Shown here one piece after another: positions 38,276-48,018 of a stretch of 64,000 nucleotides of DNA; the first letter of the stretch is position 1; every line of letters begins with the position of its first letter. The notes beneath the pieces are model-generated. The model saw only the letters and a list, made by a program, of their open reading frames with translations. It searched no databases and was not told the origin of the DNA. This stretch comes from Azoarcus sp. DN11. Lineage in GTDB: Bacteria; Pseudomonadota; Gammaproteobacteria; Burkholderiales; Rhodocyclaceae. The position numbers and the translations under genes are program-made. The DNA is taken from NCBI RefSeq assembly GCF_003628555.1, contig NZ_CP021731.1, forward strand, positions 2,480,001 to 2,544,000, read 5' to 3'.

Positions 38276-39562
38276 ATGACTGCCAATCCCGCCTCTCCAC
38301 CTTCCGCCGCGGCGACGGGCCGGCCGTGGACCTGCCCGTTCTGCCCGCTGTGCTGCGACGGTTTTTCGCTCGCGGCTGCGCCGCAGCCGACGCTGATCGG
38401 CAGCGACTGTGGGCGTGCAGCCGCGGCCTTGTCGTGCTTCGGGGCCGCACCTGCGTCGGCGACGGCCACGGTCGACGGACGCGCTGCCGACCATGAAAGC
38501 GCCGTCGCTGCGGCCGCCGCGATCCTGGCCGCGAGTGCCCAACCGCTCTTCGCGGGGCTCGCGACCGACGTCGCCGGCATGCGCGCCTTGTACCGGCTTG
38601 CGAACGGCTGCGGTGCGATCCTCGATCACGCCAATGGCGACGCGCTGATGGTGTCGACCCGCGCGCTGCAGGACCGCGGCGTCTTCTACACGACGCTGGC
38701 CGAGATTCGCAACCGCGCCGACCTGGTCGTCTGCCTCGGCACGAACGCGACCGACCACTATCCGGAGTTCTTCCGCCGCACGGCGCCGGCCGCGGATGCG
38801 CCCGCGCGGCATGTCGTCTTCCTCGGCGCACGCATGGCGGCTTCCGCGCCTGGGCTGGAGGCGTGCACGACGGAGGAGATTGGGTTCGCCGGCGACGTTT
38901 TCGACACCGTCGCGCTCATCGCTGCGCGGCTCGCCGGACGCCGTACGGCCGCGAGCGATCCCGCGCTCGATGCGCTCGTCGCCCGCATGCAGGCGGCGCG
39001 CTACACGGTCGTCGTATGGGAATCCTCCAGCCTGCCGGCGCATGGCGCGCTCGTCGCCGAGGCGATCCAGCGCATCGTCAATACGCTCAACCGCACGACG
39101 CGCGCGGCGGCGTTCTGCCTCGGCGGCGGCGATGGCGGCTACACGGCGAACCAGGTGACGACCTGGCTGTCGGGCCTGCCGCTGCGCACCGGCGTGCATG
39201 CGCGCGGGCTCGTGCATGAGCCGCAACGCTACGCGACGGCGCAGGTCCTCGCGCAGCGTGCCGTGGATGCGCTGCTGTGGGTGTCCGCGTTCTCGCCGGA
39301 GCTGGCGCCGCCCGACACCGACCTGCCGCTCGTGGTGCTCGGCCACCCGGGGCTCGAAGCGGCCGCGACGCGGGTGAATTCGGTGTTCATTCCGGTGTCG
39401 ACGCCGGGCATCGGCTCGGCCGGACATCTCTTCCGCGCCGACGGCGGCGTCGTGCTGCCGCTCGTGCCGATCTACGCAGACACGCTGCCGGGCGTCGCCG
39501 CGGTCGTGGCGGACATCGCTACGAGCATCGCCGCGGCGCGCGCGGAAGGAGGGGCGCGATGA
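38276..39562 (+). CDS. fhcB: formyltransferase/hydrolase complex subunit B
   Basis: 428 residues related to the molybdopterin-domain subunit FwdB/FmdB. The N-terminal WTCPFCPLCCDGF holds the cysteine cluster motif, followed by LGTNATDHYPEFF and GGGDGGYTANQVTTW. In bacteria the Fhc complex hydrolyses formyl-methylofuran to formate, and subunit B is thought to be non-redox. First of four genes in order B-A-D-C; stop and next start overlap. Confidence 0.9.
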   Translation: MTANPASPPSAAATGRPWTCPFCPLCCDGFSLAAAPQPTLIGSDCGRAAAALSCFGAAPASATATVDGRAADHESAVAAAAAILAASAQPLFAGLATDVAGMRALYRLANGCGAILDHANGDALMVSTRALQDRGVFYTTLAEIRNRADLVVCLGTNATDHYPEFFRRTAPAADAPARHVVFLGARMAASAPGLEACTTEEIGFAGDVFDTVALIAARLAGRRTAASDPALDALVARMQAARYTVVVWESSSLPAHGALVAEAIQRIVNTLNRTTRAAAFCLGGGDGGYTANQVTTWLSGLPLRTGVHARGLVHEPQRYATAQVLAQRAVDALLWVSAFSPELAPPDTDLPLVVLGHPGLEAAATRVNSVFIPVSTPGIGSAGHLFRADGGVVLPLVPIYADTLPGVAAVVADIATSIAAARAEGGAR

Positions 39563-41235
39563 CCACGCTGCGTCTGAAGGGCGGCCGCGTCATCGACCCG
39601 GCCAACGGTATCGACGGCGAGGTCCGCGACATCGGCGTGCGCGACGGCCGCATCGTGGCGCTGCATCCGGCCGAGAAGGTCGATCGCGAAGTCGACGTCT
39701 CCGGCATGATCGTGATGGCCGGCGGCATCGACATGCACACGCATATCGGCGGCGGCAAGGTGAACCTCGCGCGCATGCTGCTGCCCGAGGACCACCGTGC
39801 GAACCGCGCGCCGGACAACCCGCTGGAACTCGCGTCCGCCGGCTGCTGCACGCCGGGCACGCTCGCGACCGGCTACCGCTACGCGGAGATGGGCTACACC
39901 GCGGCCTTCGAGCCGGCGATGGCGCCGTCGAATGCGCGCCATGCGCACATGGAGATGGGCGATACGCCGATCCTCGACCACGGCGCCTACGTGATGCTCG
40001 GCAACGACGAGCTGATGCTGCGCATGCTCGCCGAGGGCCAGGACTTCGAGCGCATCCGCGACTACGTCGGCTGGACGATCCACGCGACGCGCGCGATGGG
40101 CGTCAAGGTCGTCAATCCCGGCGGCATTTCGGCGTTCAAGTTCAACCAGCGGAAACTCGACGTCGACGAAGACCACGCGCACTGGCGCGTTACGCCGCGC
40201 CAAGTCGTGCAGACGCTCGCACGCGCGCTCACCGAGCTCGGTATCCCGCATCCGCTGCACATCCACGCGAGCAACCTCGGCGTGCCGGGCAACATCGGCT
40301 CGACGCTCGCGACGATCGCCGCGCTCGAAGGGCTGCGCGGGCATCTGACGCACGTGCAGTTCCACGCGTACGGCACCGAGGGCGCGCGCAAGTTCTCGTC
40401 GGCGGCGCGCGAGCTGGCCGAGGCGGTCAATGCCAACCCGAACGTGAGCATCGACGTCGGCCAGATCACTTTCGGGCAGACCGTCACCGCCTCCGGCGAC
40501 ACGATGCGCCAGCACGCGAACGCGGACCTCGGCAGTCCGCGCAAGTGGATCGGCGCCGACATCGAGTGCGACGCCGGCTGCGGCGTCGTGCCCTTCCGCT
40601 ATCGCGAGCAGAGCTTCGTCAATGCGCTGCAGTGGGCGATCGGCCTCGAGCTCTTCCTGCTGGTCGACGATCCGTGGCGCGTCGTGCTGACGACCGACCA
40701 CCCGAACGGCGGCCCCTTCACGAGTTATCCGCACCTCATCCGCCTGCTGATGGACAAGTCCTTCCGTGACGAGCAGCTCGCGAAGCTGCACCCCGAGGTC
40801 GCCGCTAACGCGCTACTGCGCGGGATCGGCCGCGAACTCAGCCTGTACGAGATCGCGATCATGACGCGTGCCGCGCCCGCGCGGCTGCTCGGGCTCACCG
40901 ACCGCGGCCAGCTCGGCGAGGGCGCCGCGGCCGACATCGCGGTCTATCGCGAAGACGCCGATCGCGAGGCGATGTTCACGACCCCGGAATACGTGTTCAA
41001 GGACGGCGAGCTGGTCGTGCAGCAGGGCCGGCTCGTTGCGACGCCGGTCGGTGGCACGCATTTCCTCGAGCCGGAGTTCGATCCGGCGATCGAGCGCATG
41101 CTCGCGAAGTACGCCGACGAGCATCTGGCGACCGCCTGGCGCCACGCTGCCATCGGCCGCGACGAGCTGTGCGCGTGCGCGAACGGCGGGCGCCTGCTGG
41201 CATGCCCGCTGCACGGGCGCGGGGGGCGCAAATGA
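39559..41235 (+). CDS. fhcA: formyltransferase/hydrolase complex subunit A (amidohydrolase)
   Basis: 558 residues of the amidohydrolase superfamily. The binuclear metal site shows MHTHIGGGK (near residue 55), HIHASNLG (near 235) and the Asp in TTDHPNGGPFT (near 382). It hydrolyses N-formylmethylofuran to formate and is the catalytic subunit of Fhc. A Cys-rich C-terminal tail (ELCACANGG...ACPLHG) is notable. Overlaps fhcB and fhcD by four bases each. Confidence 0.93.
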   Translation: MTTLRLKGGRVIDPANGIDGEVRDIGVRDGRIVALHPAEKVDREVDVSGMIVMAGGIDMHTHIGGGKVNLARMLLPEDHRANRAPDNPLELASAGCCTPGTLATGYRYAEMGYTAAFEPAMAPSNARHAHMEMGDTPILDHGAYVMLGNDELMLRMLAEGQDFERIRDYVGWTIHATRAMGVKVVNPGGISAFKFNQRKLDVDEDHAHWRVTPRQVVQTLARALTELGIPHPLHIHASNLGVPGNIGSTLATIAALEGLRGHLTHVQFHAYGTEGARKFSSAARELAEAVNANPNVSIDVGQITFGQTVTASGDTMRQHANADLGSPRKWIGADIECDAGCGVVPFRYREQSFVNALQWAIGLELFLLVDDPWRVVLTTDHPNGGPFTSYPHLIRLLMDKSFRDEQLAKLHPEVAANALLRGIGRELSLYEIAIMTRAAPARLLGLTDRGQLGEGAAADIAVYREDADREAMFTTPEYVFKDGELVVQQGRLVATPVGGTHFLEPEFDPAIERMLAKYADEHLATAWRHAAIGRDELCACANGGRLLACPLHGRGGRK

Positions 41236-42239
41236 GCGCCGCGGCGATGCTGGAGCTCAACGGCGTCGTGATCGACGACACCTTCGCCGAGGCCTTCCCG
41301 ATGAAGGCCACGCGCCTTGTCATCACGGCGCACAACGCGACGTGGGCGAACCACGCCGCGGTCGCGCTGACCGGTTTCGCAACCTCGGTGATCGCCTGCG
41401 GCTGCGAAGCGGGCATCGAGCGCGTGCTGGACCCGGGTGAGACGCCGGACGGGCGGCCGGGGGTGGCGGTGCTGATCTTTTCGATGTCCGGGAAGGACCT
41501 CGCGAAGCAGATTGAACGGCGTGTCGGCCAGTGCGTGCTGACCTGCCCGACGACCGCGGTGTATGCCGGCCTCGATGCCGCCCCCGACGCAGACCGGACT
41601 GCGCTCGGCAAGAACCTGCGCTTCTTCGGCGACGGCTGGCAGATCTCGAAAGTGATCGACGGCCGGCGCTTCTGGCGCGTGCCGGTGATGGACGGCGAGT
41701 TCGTCGCTGAGGAGACCACGCCGGTGGTCAAGGCCGTCGGCGGCGGCAACCTGCTGATCCTCGCGCACGACACCGAGGCCGCGCTCGGCGCTGCGGAAGC
41801 GGCTGTCGTGGCGATGCGCGCGTTGCCGAACGTGATCCTGCCTTTCCCCGGCGGGGTGGTGCGCTCGGGCTCGAAGATCGGCAGCAAGTACGCGTCGCTG
41901 CCGGCATCGAGCAACGACGCGTTCTGCCCGGCGCTGACGCCGCTCGCGAAGCGGACCGAATTGACGCCGGAGATCGGTTGCGTGATGGAGATCGTCATCG
42001 ACGGGCTCACCGACGGCGACGTGGCCGCGGCGATGCGCGTCGGCATGGAAGCGGTCGTCGCACGGGGCGCGGCCGCCGGGGTGCGGCGCATCTCCGCCGG
42101 CAACTATGGCGGCAAGCTCGGACCCTACCTGTACCGCCTGCACGCGCTGCTGGGCAAGGGTGGAGCAGGGGTTTCGCGGAGCAACGCTCCGCGCCTGCGG
42201 AACGGGCTGGCTGTGCAAAGCCAGCCCCCCGGGGCATAG
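41232..42239 (+). CDS. fhcD: formylmethylofuran:H4MPT formyltransferase (Fhc subunit D)
   Basis: 335 residues. The N-terminal IDDTFAEAFPMKATRLVITA and C-terminal RISAGNYGGKLGPYLYRLH match the Ftr family, which moves the formyl group from formyl-H4MPT to methylofuran in the Fhc complex. Family members usually end soon after YRLHALL; here about 28 further residues (from GKGGAGVSRSN) are encoded by a palindromic repeat element at 42176-42244, so the tail is probably not functional. Confidence 0.92.
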   Translation: MSAAAMLELNGVVIDDTFAEAFPMKATRLVITAHNATWANHAAVALTGFATSVIACGCEAGIERVLDPGETPDGRPGVAVLIFSMSGKDLAKQIERRVGQCVLTCPTTAVYAGLDAAPDADRTALGKNLRFFGDGWQISKVIDGRRFWRVPVMDGEFVAEETTPVVKAVGGGNLLILAHDTEAALGAAEAAVVAMRALPNVILPFPGGVVRSGSKIGSKYASLPASSNDAFCPALTPLAKRTELTPEIGCVMEIVIDGLTDGDVAAAMRVGMEAVVARGAAAGVRRISAGNYGGKLGPYLYRLHALLGKGGAGVSRSNAPRLRNGLAVQSQPPGA

Positions 42240-42244
42240 CCCGT
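42176..42244. repeat. palindromic repeat at the 3' end of fhcD
   Basis: Three nested or adjacent inverted repeats: GCGGAG/CTCCGC (42176-42192), GGGCTGGCT/AGCCAGCCC (42204-42227) and ACGGGCT/AGCCCGT (42202-42208 with 42238-42244). It looks like a REP/MITE-type unit that landed at the end of fhcD and extends its reading frame. Confidence 0.7.
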
Positions 42245-42258
42245 TGGAGAGCAATCGA

Positions 42259-43089
42259 GTGAATACGAGCATAGTCCCGGCCTTCCGCCTGCGGCTCCGC
42301 ACACAACCCGCGTTGCGGCTGGATCTGTCGGGATTCGTGCCGCAGGCACTGGACCGCGAGACGCCGTCGGGTGTCGCACGCCGGACGCTGTGGCACGGCA
42401 ACGTGCAGGTGCCAATCGGCGAATTCTTCGACGTCGAAGCGATGGCCGCCGATGGCCCCGAACTCGTCTTCGAAGGCGATCTGTCGCGCTGCGACGGGCT
42501 CGGCCGCGGGCTCGACGGCGGGCGAATCCGTGTCGAAGGCGATGTCGGGGACTACGTCGGCGCCGGGATGCGGGCCGGCGAGATCGTCGTTACCGGCAGC
42601 GCCGGCATGCTCGCCGCGTGCGAGATGGCGGGCGGGCGGCTGGAGGTCGGCGGCGACGTCGGCGACTACGCGGCCAGCGCGCTGCCCGGCGACATGGACG
42701 GCATGCGCGGCGGCCTCTTCATCGTGCGCGGCAAGGCCGGCGCGCGCTTTGGCGACCGCATGCGGCGCGGTACCGCAGTCGTGTTCGGCGACGCGGGCGA
42801 CTTCCTCGCGTCGCGGCTGGTGGCCGGCACGATCACGGTCGCGGGCGCGGTCGGCGCACATTGCGGTTACGGCATGCGCCGCGGCACGCTGATCTTCGCC
42901 GGCCCGCAGCCCGAGCCGCCGCCGACCTTCGTGCCGACGGGCCACGACGTGCAGGTGATCTGGACGCTGCTCGCGCGGAGCCTGGCGGTGCACGGCGGCC
43001 CGTTCGCCGCGCTCGCGGCCGGCCGACCGCGGCGCTTCGTCGGCGATCTCGCCGCCGACGGCAAGGGGGAATGGCTGCTGCCGGCCTGA
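42259..43089 (+). CDS. fhcC: formyltransferase/hydrolase complex subunit C
   Basis: 276 residues from GTG 42259 (GGAGAG upstream). The body is a run of right-handed beta-helix repeats (GGRIRVEGDVGDYVGAGM, GGRLEVGGDVGDYAASALPG, GDRMRRGTAVVFGDAGDFL), as in FwdC/FmdC and the C-terminal domain of glutamate synthase. It is a structural subunit of Fhc. Last gene of the fhcBADC set. Confidence 0.92.
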   Translation: MNTSIVPAFRLRLRTQPALRLDLSGFVPQALDRETPSGVARRTLWHGNVQVPIGEFFDVEAMAADGPELVFEGDLSRCDGLGRGLDGGRIRVEGDVGDYVGAGMRAGEIVVTGSAGMLAACEMAGGRLEVGGDVGDYAASALPGDMDGMRGGLFIVRGKAGARFGDRMRRGTAVVFGDAGDFLASRLVAGTITVAGAVGAHCGYGMRRGTLIFAGPQPEPPPTFVPTGHDVQVIWTLLARSLAVHGGPFAALAAGRPRRFVGDLAADGKGEWLLPA

Positions 43090-43193
43090 GCCGGCGGCGG
43101 TGAGTTCTCCCGCCTACCGAGCCGGTCGCCACGGCGGCCGGCCGCCCCCAACCCCGATCTCATACCCAACCTCATCCCATCCCTGGAGCACTC

Positions 43194-43724
43194 ATGAGCG
43201 ACTACACCTTTCACGCCGGCGAGGCGACCGTACTGGCGGCCGACGGCCAATACACCGACGCGATGCCGGAGATCCTGATCGGCCGCACCGACGGCCCGGT
43301 CGGCCAGGCCTTCGCGAACCTTATGGCGCAGAGCAAGGGCCACACCGCGATGTTCGCGATCCGCGCGTGCAACCAGCTGGTGCGGCCGGCGACGATGCTC
43401 GTTCCGAAAGTCACCTTGAAGGACAGCGCCAACATCGAGCTCTTCGGCGGCGTCGTGCAATCGGCAACTGCCGATGCCGTCGTCGACTGCCTGATCGAAG
43501 GCGTGATCCCGAAGGCCGAGGCGAACCGCCTGTGCATCATCAGCCTGGTGTGGATCGACCCGCGCTGCGCGACGCACGCCGAGCTCGACAAGAAGGACAT
43601 GTACCGCACGAACTACGAGGCGACGAAGCTCGCGATCCGCCGCGCGCTCGCCAACGAGCCGACGGTCGACGAGCTGATCGCCAATCGCCACACGATCCGC
43701 CACGACATGGACGACTGGAGCTGA
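43194..43724 (+). CDS. formaldehyde-activating enzyme homologue lacking the catalytic His
   Basis: 176 residues of the Fae family, with KVTLKDSANIELFGG, CLIEGVIPKAEANRLC and NYEATKLAIRRALANEPT. Canonical Fae condenses formaldehyde with H4MPT using a His in the N-terminal AHIDLIIG stretch. Here the aligned stretch reads DAMPEILIG, with Met in place of His. The protein is therefore probably a Fae2/Fae3-like paralogue with a different or regulatory role; the true fae would lie outside this window. Confidence 0.85.
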   Translation: MSDYTFHAGEATVLAADGQYTDAMPEILIGRTDGPVGQAFANLMAQSKGHTAMFAIRACNQLVRPATMLVPKVTLKDSANIELFGGVVQSATADAVVDCLIEGVIPKAEANRLCIISLVWIDPRCATHAELDKKDMYRTNYEATKLAIRRALANEPTVDELIANRHTIRHDMDDWS

Positions 43725-43862
43725 CGGCCGGCGCCGGCCGCCCGCCGACCCGGTCGGTCGGATTCGAGCGCAGCGAGGCATGAGAGCGTCGGCCCTGATA
43801 ACGCCGACTGTCGGCCTCGCTGGCAAAGTCGTCTTCAACACAACCCGCGCAGGAGGACCCCC

Positions 43863-45209
43863 ATGGCCTGCTTTGCCTTGCTCGACGACTGTAACGCCAC
43901 CGCCGCGTATCCGACGAGCCGGCTGTACACCGGCTTCGTGCGCGAGCACCGCTGCGACGACCCCGCGACGCTCGAAGCCGTCTGGAGCGGTGTTGAGCGC
44001 GATCTGCGCGCGGGCGGCCATGCGGTCGTGCTTGCCGACTACGAATGGGGCGCGCGCCTGCACGGTGTCGACACGCGCGCCGCCGCGGAGGGCGGGGCGC
44101 TGCGCGTGCTGATCTTCGCGCGGCTCGCGCAGTTGTCGGCCGACGAGGTCGACGCCTGGCTGCTCGCGCAGGATGCCGACGAGCGCGCCGGTTACCCGTA
44201 CGACGGCGCGCATCGCGCCCCCGCGGCTATCCTCGCGCCGCGTGCGAGCGTCGACCGCAAGGCCTTCGACGACGCGATCGCGCGCATCCACCACGCGATC
44301 GGCGAGGGCGAAACCTACCAGGTCAACTACACTTACCGGCTCGATTTCGACGTGTTCGGTTCGCCGGTGTCGCTGTACCGGCGCCTGCGCGGGCGGCAGC
44401 CGGTGGCCTACGGCGCGTTCATCGCGCTGCCCGCGGGACCGGGGCCGAGCCACGTGCTGTCGTGCTCGCCGGAACTCTTCCTGCGCCATCACGACGGACG
44501 TCTCGTCACGCGGCCGATGAAGGGCACGTCGCGGCGCGCACCGGACGTCGAGGGCGACAGCGAGCTCGCGCGCATGCTCGAAGGGGACGTCAAGAACCGC
44601 GCCGAGAACCTGATGATCGTCGACCTCTTGAGGAACGACCTCGGCCGCATCGCGAAGGTCGGCAGCGTGCGCGTGCCGGCGCTGTTCTCGATCGAGCCGT
44701 ATTCGACGGTGTTCCAGATGACCTCGACGGTGGAGGCGGACCTGCCCGACGAGGTCGGCTTCCCGGCCATCCTGCGCGCGCTCTTCCCCTGCGGCTCGAT
44801 CACCGGCGCGCCCAAGCACCGCACGATGCAGCTGATCGGCGAGCTCGAGGGCACCCCGCGCGGCCTCTATACCGGCAGCATCGGCTGGATCGACGCGCCG
44901 GGATCGGGGCGGTCGGGGGCAGCGTGCGGCGACTTCTGCCTGTCGGTCGCGATCCGCACGCTGACGCTCGACGCCGCGCACGGCAAGCTGCAGCGCGGCC
45001 GGATGGGGGTCGGCGCGGGGATCGTCATCGACAGCACCGCGGCGGAGGAATTCGAGGAATGCGCGCTGAAGGCGCGGTTCCTGACGGGACTCGTCGCCGA
45101 CGAAGGCGACGCGGTGCCGCCGCGTGAGGCGCGCGCGCCCGCAGACATCGTGGCGCAGGCGGCGATGCGTGCGGACACGGTACCGCGCGGCGCGGCGGGC
45201 GGGGTATGA
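43863..45209 (+). CDS. pabB: aminodeoxychorismate synthase component I
   Basis: 448 residues of the chorismate-binding family. Motifs include GETYQVNYTYR (about 150), the TRPMKGTSRR active-site stretch (about 217), RNDLGRIAKVGSV (about 255) and FPCGSITGAPKHRTMQ (about 310). It makes 4-amino-4-deoxychorismate for p-aminobenzoate, a building block of both folate and H4MPT; its position inside the H4MPT cluster suggests dedication to the latter. The HAD gene starts within its stop (ATGA). Confidence 0.9.
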   Translation: MACFALLDDCNATAAYPTSRLYTGFVREHRCDDPATLEAVWSGVERDLRAGGHAVVLADYEWGARLHGVDTRAAAEGGALRVLIFARLAQLSADEVDAWLLAQDADERAGYPYDGAHRAPAAILAPRASVDRKAFDDAIARIHHAIGEGETYQVNYTYRLDFDVFGSPVSLYRRLRGRQPVAYGAFIALPAGPGPSHVLSCSPELFLRHHDGRLVTRPMKGTSRRAPDVEGDSELARMLEGDVKNRAENLMIVDLLRNDLGRIAKVGSVRVPALFSIEPYSTVFQMTSTVEADLPDEVGFPAILRALFPCGSITGAPKHRTMQLIGELEGTPRGLYTGSIGWIDAPGSGRSGAACGDFCLSVAIRTLTLDAAHGKLQRGRMGVGAGIVIDSTAAEEFEECALKARFLTGLVADEGDAVPPREARAPADIVAQAAMRADTVPRGAAGGV

Positions 45210-45919
45210 CGCCGATGGCTGCGCGGGCGCGGGCGCTTGCGGCGACGCCGCGCTGCATCGCGCTGTTCGATCTCGACCTGACGCTCATCTCCTACGACAG
45301 CGGGATGGCTTTCCTGCGCTTTCTCGTCGACCGCGGTGCGTTCGAGGCCGACGTTCCCGAGCGCTACCTCGACGCCTGCCAGCAGTATGTGCGCGGCGAG
45401 CTGCCGGTGGCCCGGCTGCATGCGATCGCAATGGCGCCGCTGGCGCGCTTTTCGGTGGCCGAAGGCGACGCGCTGGCCGCCGCGTTCGGTGCGCAGATCG
45501 CCGTGACGATTCCGCAAGCGGCGCGCGCGCTCGTGGCCGCGCATCGGGAGCGGGGCGACCTGTGCGCCCTGGTGACCGCGACCAACGATGTCGTCGCAAC
45601 GCCGTTCGCGCGCGAGTTCGGGCTGGACCAGTTGCTGTCGAGCCGCGCCGAGATCCGGGACGGCCGGTACACCGGCGCGGTCGAGGGCGAGTTGTGCCAC
45701 GGCGCTGCGAAGGTCGCGCGCGTCGAACAATGGCTCGCCGAGAACGGACTCGCCTGGCCGGGGCTTGCGCACTCGGTGTTCTATTCGGATTCGGCGAGTG
45801 ACCTGCCGCTGCTCGAACGCGTCGCCGAAGCCGTCGTCGTCCGCCCGGATCCGCGCTTGCGCGCCGAGGCTGAAAAGCGCGGCTGGCGCATCGTCGAGGC
45901 GCTGGCCGATGAGCGCTAA
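45206..45919 (+). CDS. HAD-superfamily (subclass IB) phosphatase
   Basis: 237 residues with HAD motif I FDLDLTLI (about 22), motif II TATN (about 129), a Lys in motif III and motif IV YSDSASDLPLLE (about 193). This is the SerB-like subclass. Within the H4MPT cluster it may dephosphorylate a pterin or furan intermediate, but no substrate is evident. Overlaps pabB by four bases. Confidence 0.85.
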   Translation: MTPMAARARALAATPRCIALFDLDLTLISYDSGMAFLRFLVDRGAFEADVPERYLDACQQYVRGELPVARLHAIAMAPLARFSVAEGDALAAAFGAQIAVTIPQAARALVAAHRERGDLCALVTATNDVVATPFAREFGLDQLLSSRAEIRDGRYTGAVEGELCHGAAKVARVEQWLAENGLAWPGLAHSVFYSDSASDLPLLERVAEAVVVRPDPRLRAEAEKRGWRIVEALADER

Positions 45920-45955
45920 CGGACAGGACTCGGCCAATCGCGACGGAGTGGGGCG

Positions 45956-47200
45956 ATGACCGGTCTCCTCACGACGCTGCAGCGCCGCTGGCAGCTCCCT
46001 GACGGGCGCGGCACGGCCGCACTCCAGGAGTTCGCACGGCATCACGGCACGCCGCTGTACCTGTACTCGGCGCCGCTCGTCGAGCGCAGGATCGGCGAAC
46101 TGCGCGCCGAACTGCCCGCGGGGCTTGCGCTGCTGTACGCCGTGAAGGCGAACCCGCTGCCGGCGGTCGTTGCACGCATCGCGCCGCTGGTCGATGGCTG
46201 CGACGTGACGTCCGCGGCCGAGATCGCGCTCGCACGCGCGGCCGGGGTCGCCGGCGAGACGCTCAGCGTCGCCGGCCCCGGCAAGCGCGACGAGGACCTC
46301 GCCGCTGCGGTCGCCGCGGATGCGCTCGTCGTCGTCGAATCGCTGGCCGAGGCGCGACGGCTTGCGGCGCTCGCGAACGGCTGCCGGCCGCGCGTCGCAC
46401 TGCGCGTGAATCCTCCGTTCAGCCTCGCCGCCGACGCGCAGATGGGCGGCGGGCCGCGCAAGTTCGGCGTCGACAGCGAGGACGCGCCGACCGTGCTCGG
46501 CGAACTCGGCCGCCTGCCGCTCGCCTTCGAAGGTTTCCACGTCTATGCGGGCTCGCGCTGCCTCGACGCGCTCGCGATCGCCGAAGCGCAGCGCGCGACC
46601 TTGAAACTTGCGTGCGAGCTCGCGTCCTTCGCGCCCGCGCCCGTGCGCGTACTGAACCTCGGCGGCGGACTGGGCATTCCGTGCTTCCCCGGCGAGACGG
46701 CGCTCGATCTGGCGGTCGTCGGCGATGCGCTGCGCGCCTTGTCGAAAGAGGCGGCACGCCGGCTTCCTGGTGCCCGCCTCACGCTCGAACTCGGTCGCTA
46801 TCTGGTCGGCGAGGCGGGCCTGTACCTGACGCGCGTGGTCGAACGCAAGATTTCGCGCGGCGGGACCTTCCTGATCGTCGACGGCGGCGCGCACCACCAC
46901 TGGCACGCCACCGGCGCGCTGGAAGGGCGCCGTCACCTGCATTTCCCGATCGCCGTGGTCGGGGCAGGGCGGCGCGCGACCGAGCGCGTGACGCTGGTCG
47001 GCCCGCTGTGCGCCCCGCACGACACCTGGGCTGAGGACATCGAGCTGCCCGTGACCGGGCCGGGCGACCTCGTGGTGGTGTTCCAGTCCGGCGCCTATGG
47101 CGCGAGCGCGAGCCCGCAAGCCTTTCTCGGCCGGCCGCCGGCCGCCGAGCTTCTGGTCGACCGGGCAGCATGGCTGTCCGACCCGCCCCCCCGAACGTAG
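45956..47200 (+). CDS. fold-III PLP-dependent decarboxylase (DAP/ornithine-type) in the H4MPT cluster
   Basis: 414 residues of the alanine-racemase-fold decarboxylases. The PLP Lys is in YAVKANPLP (about 62), the phosphate-binding glycines in [10 protein letters not shown] (about 236), and the second-subunit catalytic Cys in [13 protein letters not shown] (about 345). Family members decarboxylate diaminopimelate, ornithine, arginine or related carrier-bound amino acids. Its place between pabB/HAD and folE suggests a substrate in cofactor synthesis, for instance tyrosine or a glutamyl-tyrosine, but this is speculative. Confidence 0.85.
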   Translation: MTGLLTTLQRRWQLPDGRGTAALQEFARHHGTPLYLYSAPLVERRIGELRAELPAGLALLYAVKANPLPAVVARIAPLVDGCDVTSAAEIALARAAGVAGETLSVAGPGKRDEDLAAAVAADALVVVESLAEARRLAALANGCRPRVALRVNPPFSLAADAQMGGGPRKFGVDSEDAPTVLGELGRLPLAFEGFHVYAGSRCLDALAIAEAQRATLKLACELASFAPAPVRVLNLGGGLGIPCFPGETALDLAVVGDALRALSKEAARRLPGARLTLELGRYLVGEAGLYLTRVVERKISRGGTFLIVDGGAHHHWHATGALEGRRHLHFPIAVVGAGRRATERVTLVGPLCAPHDTWAEDIELPVTGPGDLVVVFQSGAYGASASPQAFLGRPPAAELLVDRAAWLSDPPPRT

Positions 47201-47216
47201 CCGCAGGAGACTGAAC

Positions 47217-47954
47217 ATGCTTGACGAACACGATCGCGACGGCGCCGGGGCGCAGAGTCGATCCACCAATACTGCGCGTGGGAAGCCGCGCGCGCCGAAG
47301 GCTTTGAAGGCCGCGAAACCGGAGACGTCGACCCCGTCCGCCAAGTCGCGCAACGCTGCCTCCCGCCCGACCCGCAAGGAAGCTGAAGCCGCCGTGCGCA
47401 CGCTGCTGCGCTGGGCCGGCGACGATCCGGCGCGCGAGGGCTTGCGCGACACCCCGGCGCGCGTCGTGCGGGCCTACGAGGAGTTCTTCGCCGGCTACCG
47501 CACCGATCCGGCGGAACTGCTCGCGCGCACCTTCGAGGAGGTCGAGGGCTACGACGAGATGATCGTGCTGCGCGACATCCGTTTCGAGAGCTATTGCGAG
47601 CATCACATGGTGCCGATCATCGGCCGCGCGCACGTCGCCTACCTGCCGCGCCACCGCGTCGTCGGCATCTCCAAGCTCGCGCGCCTGGTCGACGCCTATG
47701 CGAAGCGGCTGCAGATCCAGGAGAAGATGACGGTGCAGATCGCCGACACGCTGCAGGCGGTGCTACAGCCGAAAGGGGTCGCGGTAGTGATCGAGGCGGC
47801 GCACCAGTGCATGACGACGCGCGGCGTGCACAAGCCGGGGGTGGCGATGGTCACCAGCCGGATGCTCGGCGCCTTCCGCGACGATGCGACGACGCGCCGC
47901 GAATTCTTCGCTCTCGTCGGCGGTGGCGGGGCGCAGGCGCCCACTCATGGCTGA
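47217..47954 (+). CDS. folE: GTP cyclohydrolase I
   Basis: 245 residues from ATG 47217. The core (from about 55) is standard type I: zinc ligands in SYCEHHMVP (about 126) and [10 protein letters not shown] (about 198), and the signature [14 protein letters not shown]. It converts GTP to dihydroneopterin triphosphate, the pterin precursor shared by folate and H4MPT. The first 55 residues are an unusual Lys/Ala/Ser-rich extension. Confidence 0.93.
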   Translation: MLDEHDRDGAGAQSRSTNTARGKPRAPKALKAAKPETSTPSAKSRNAASRPTRKEAEAAVRTLLRWAGDDPAREGLRDTPARVVRAYEEFFAGYRTDPAELLARTFEEVEGYDEMIVLRDIRFESYCEHHMVPIIGRAHVAYLPRHRVVGISKLARLVDAYAKRLQIQEKMTVQIADTLQAVLQPKGVAVVIEAAHQCMTTRGVHKPGVAMVTSRMLGAFRDDATTRREFFALVGGGGAQAPTHG

Positions 47955-48018
47955 TCCGGGCGGCGCACGCGGCGGGCGGCCGGAGCGCCGCGCGCTGCGG
48001 GGTTGCGCCGATGAAGGG

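Noticed and set aside
44867..47452. 861-codon open frame on the minus strand opposite pabB-HAD-PLP decarboxylase-folE
   Set aside because: It is a GC-rich shadow of well-supported plus-strand genes; its product is Arg/Ala/Gly-rich with no domain.
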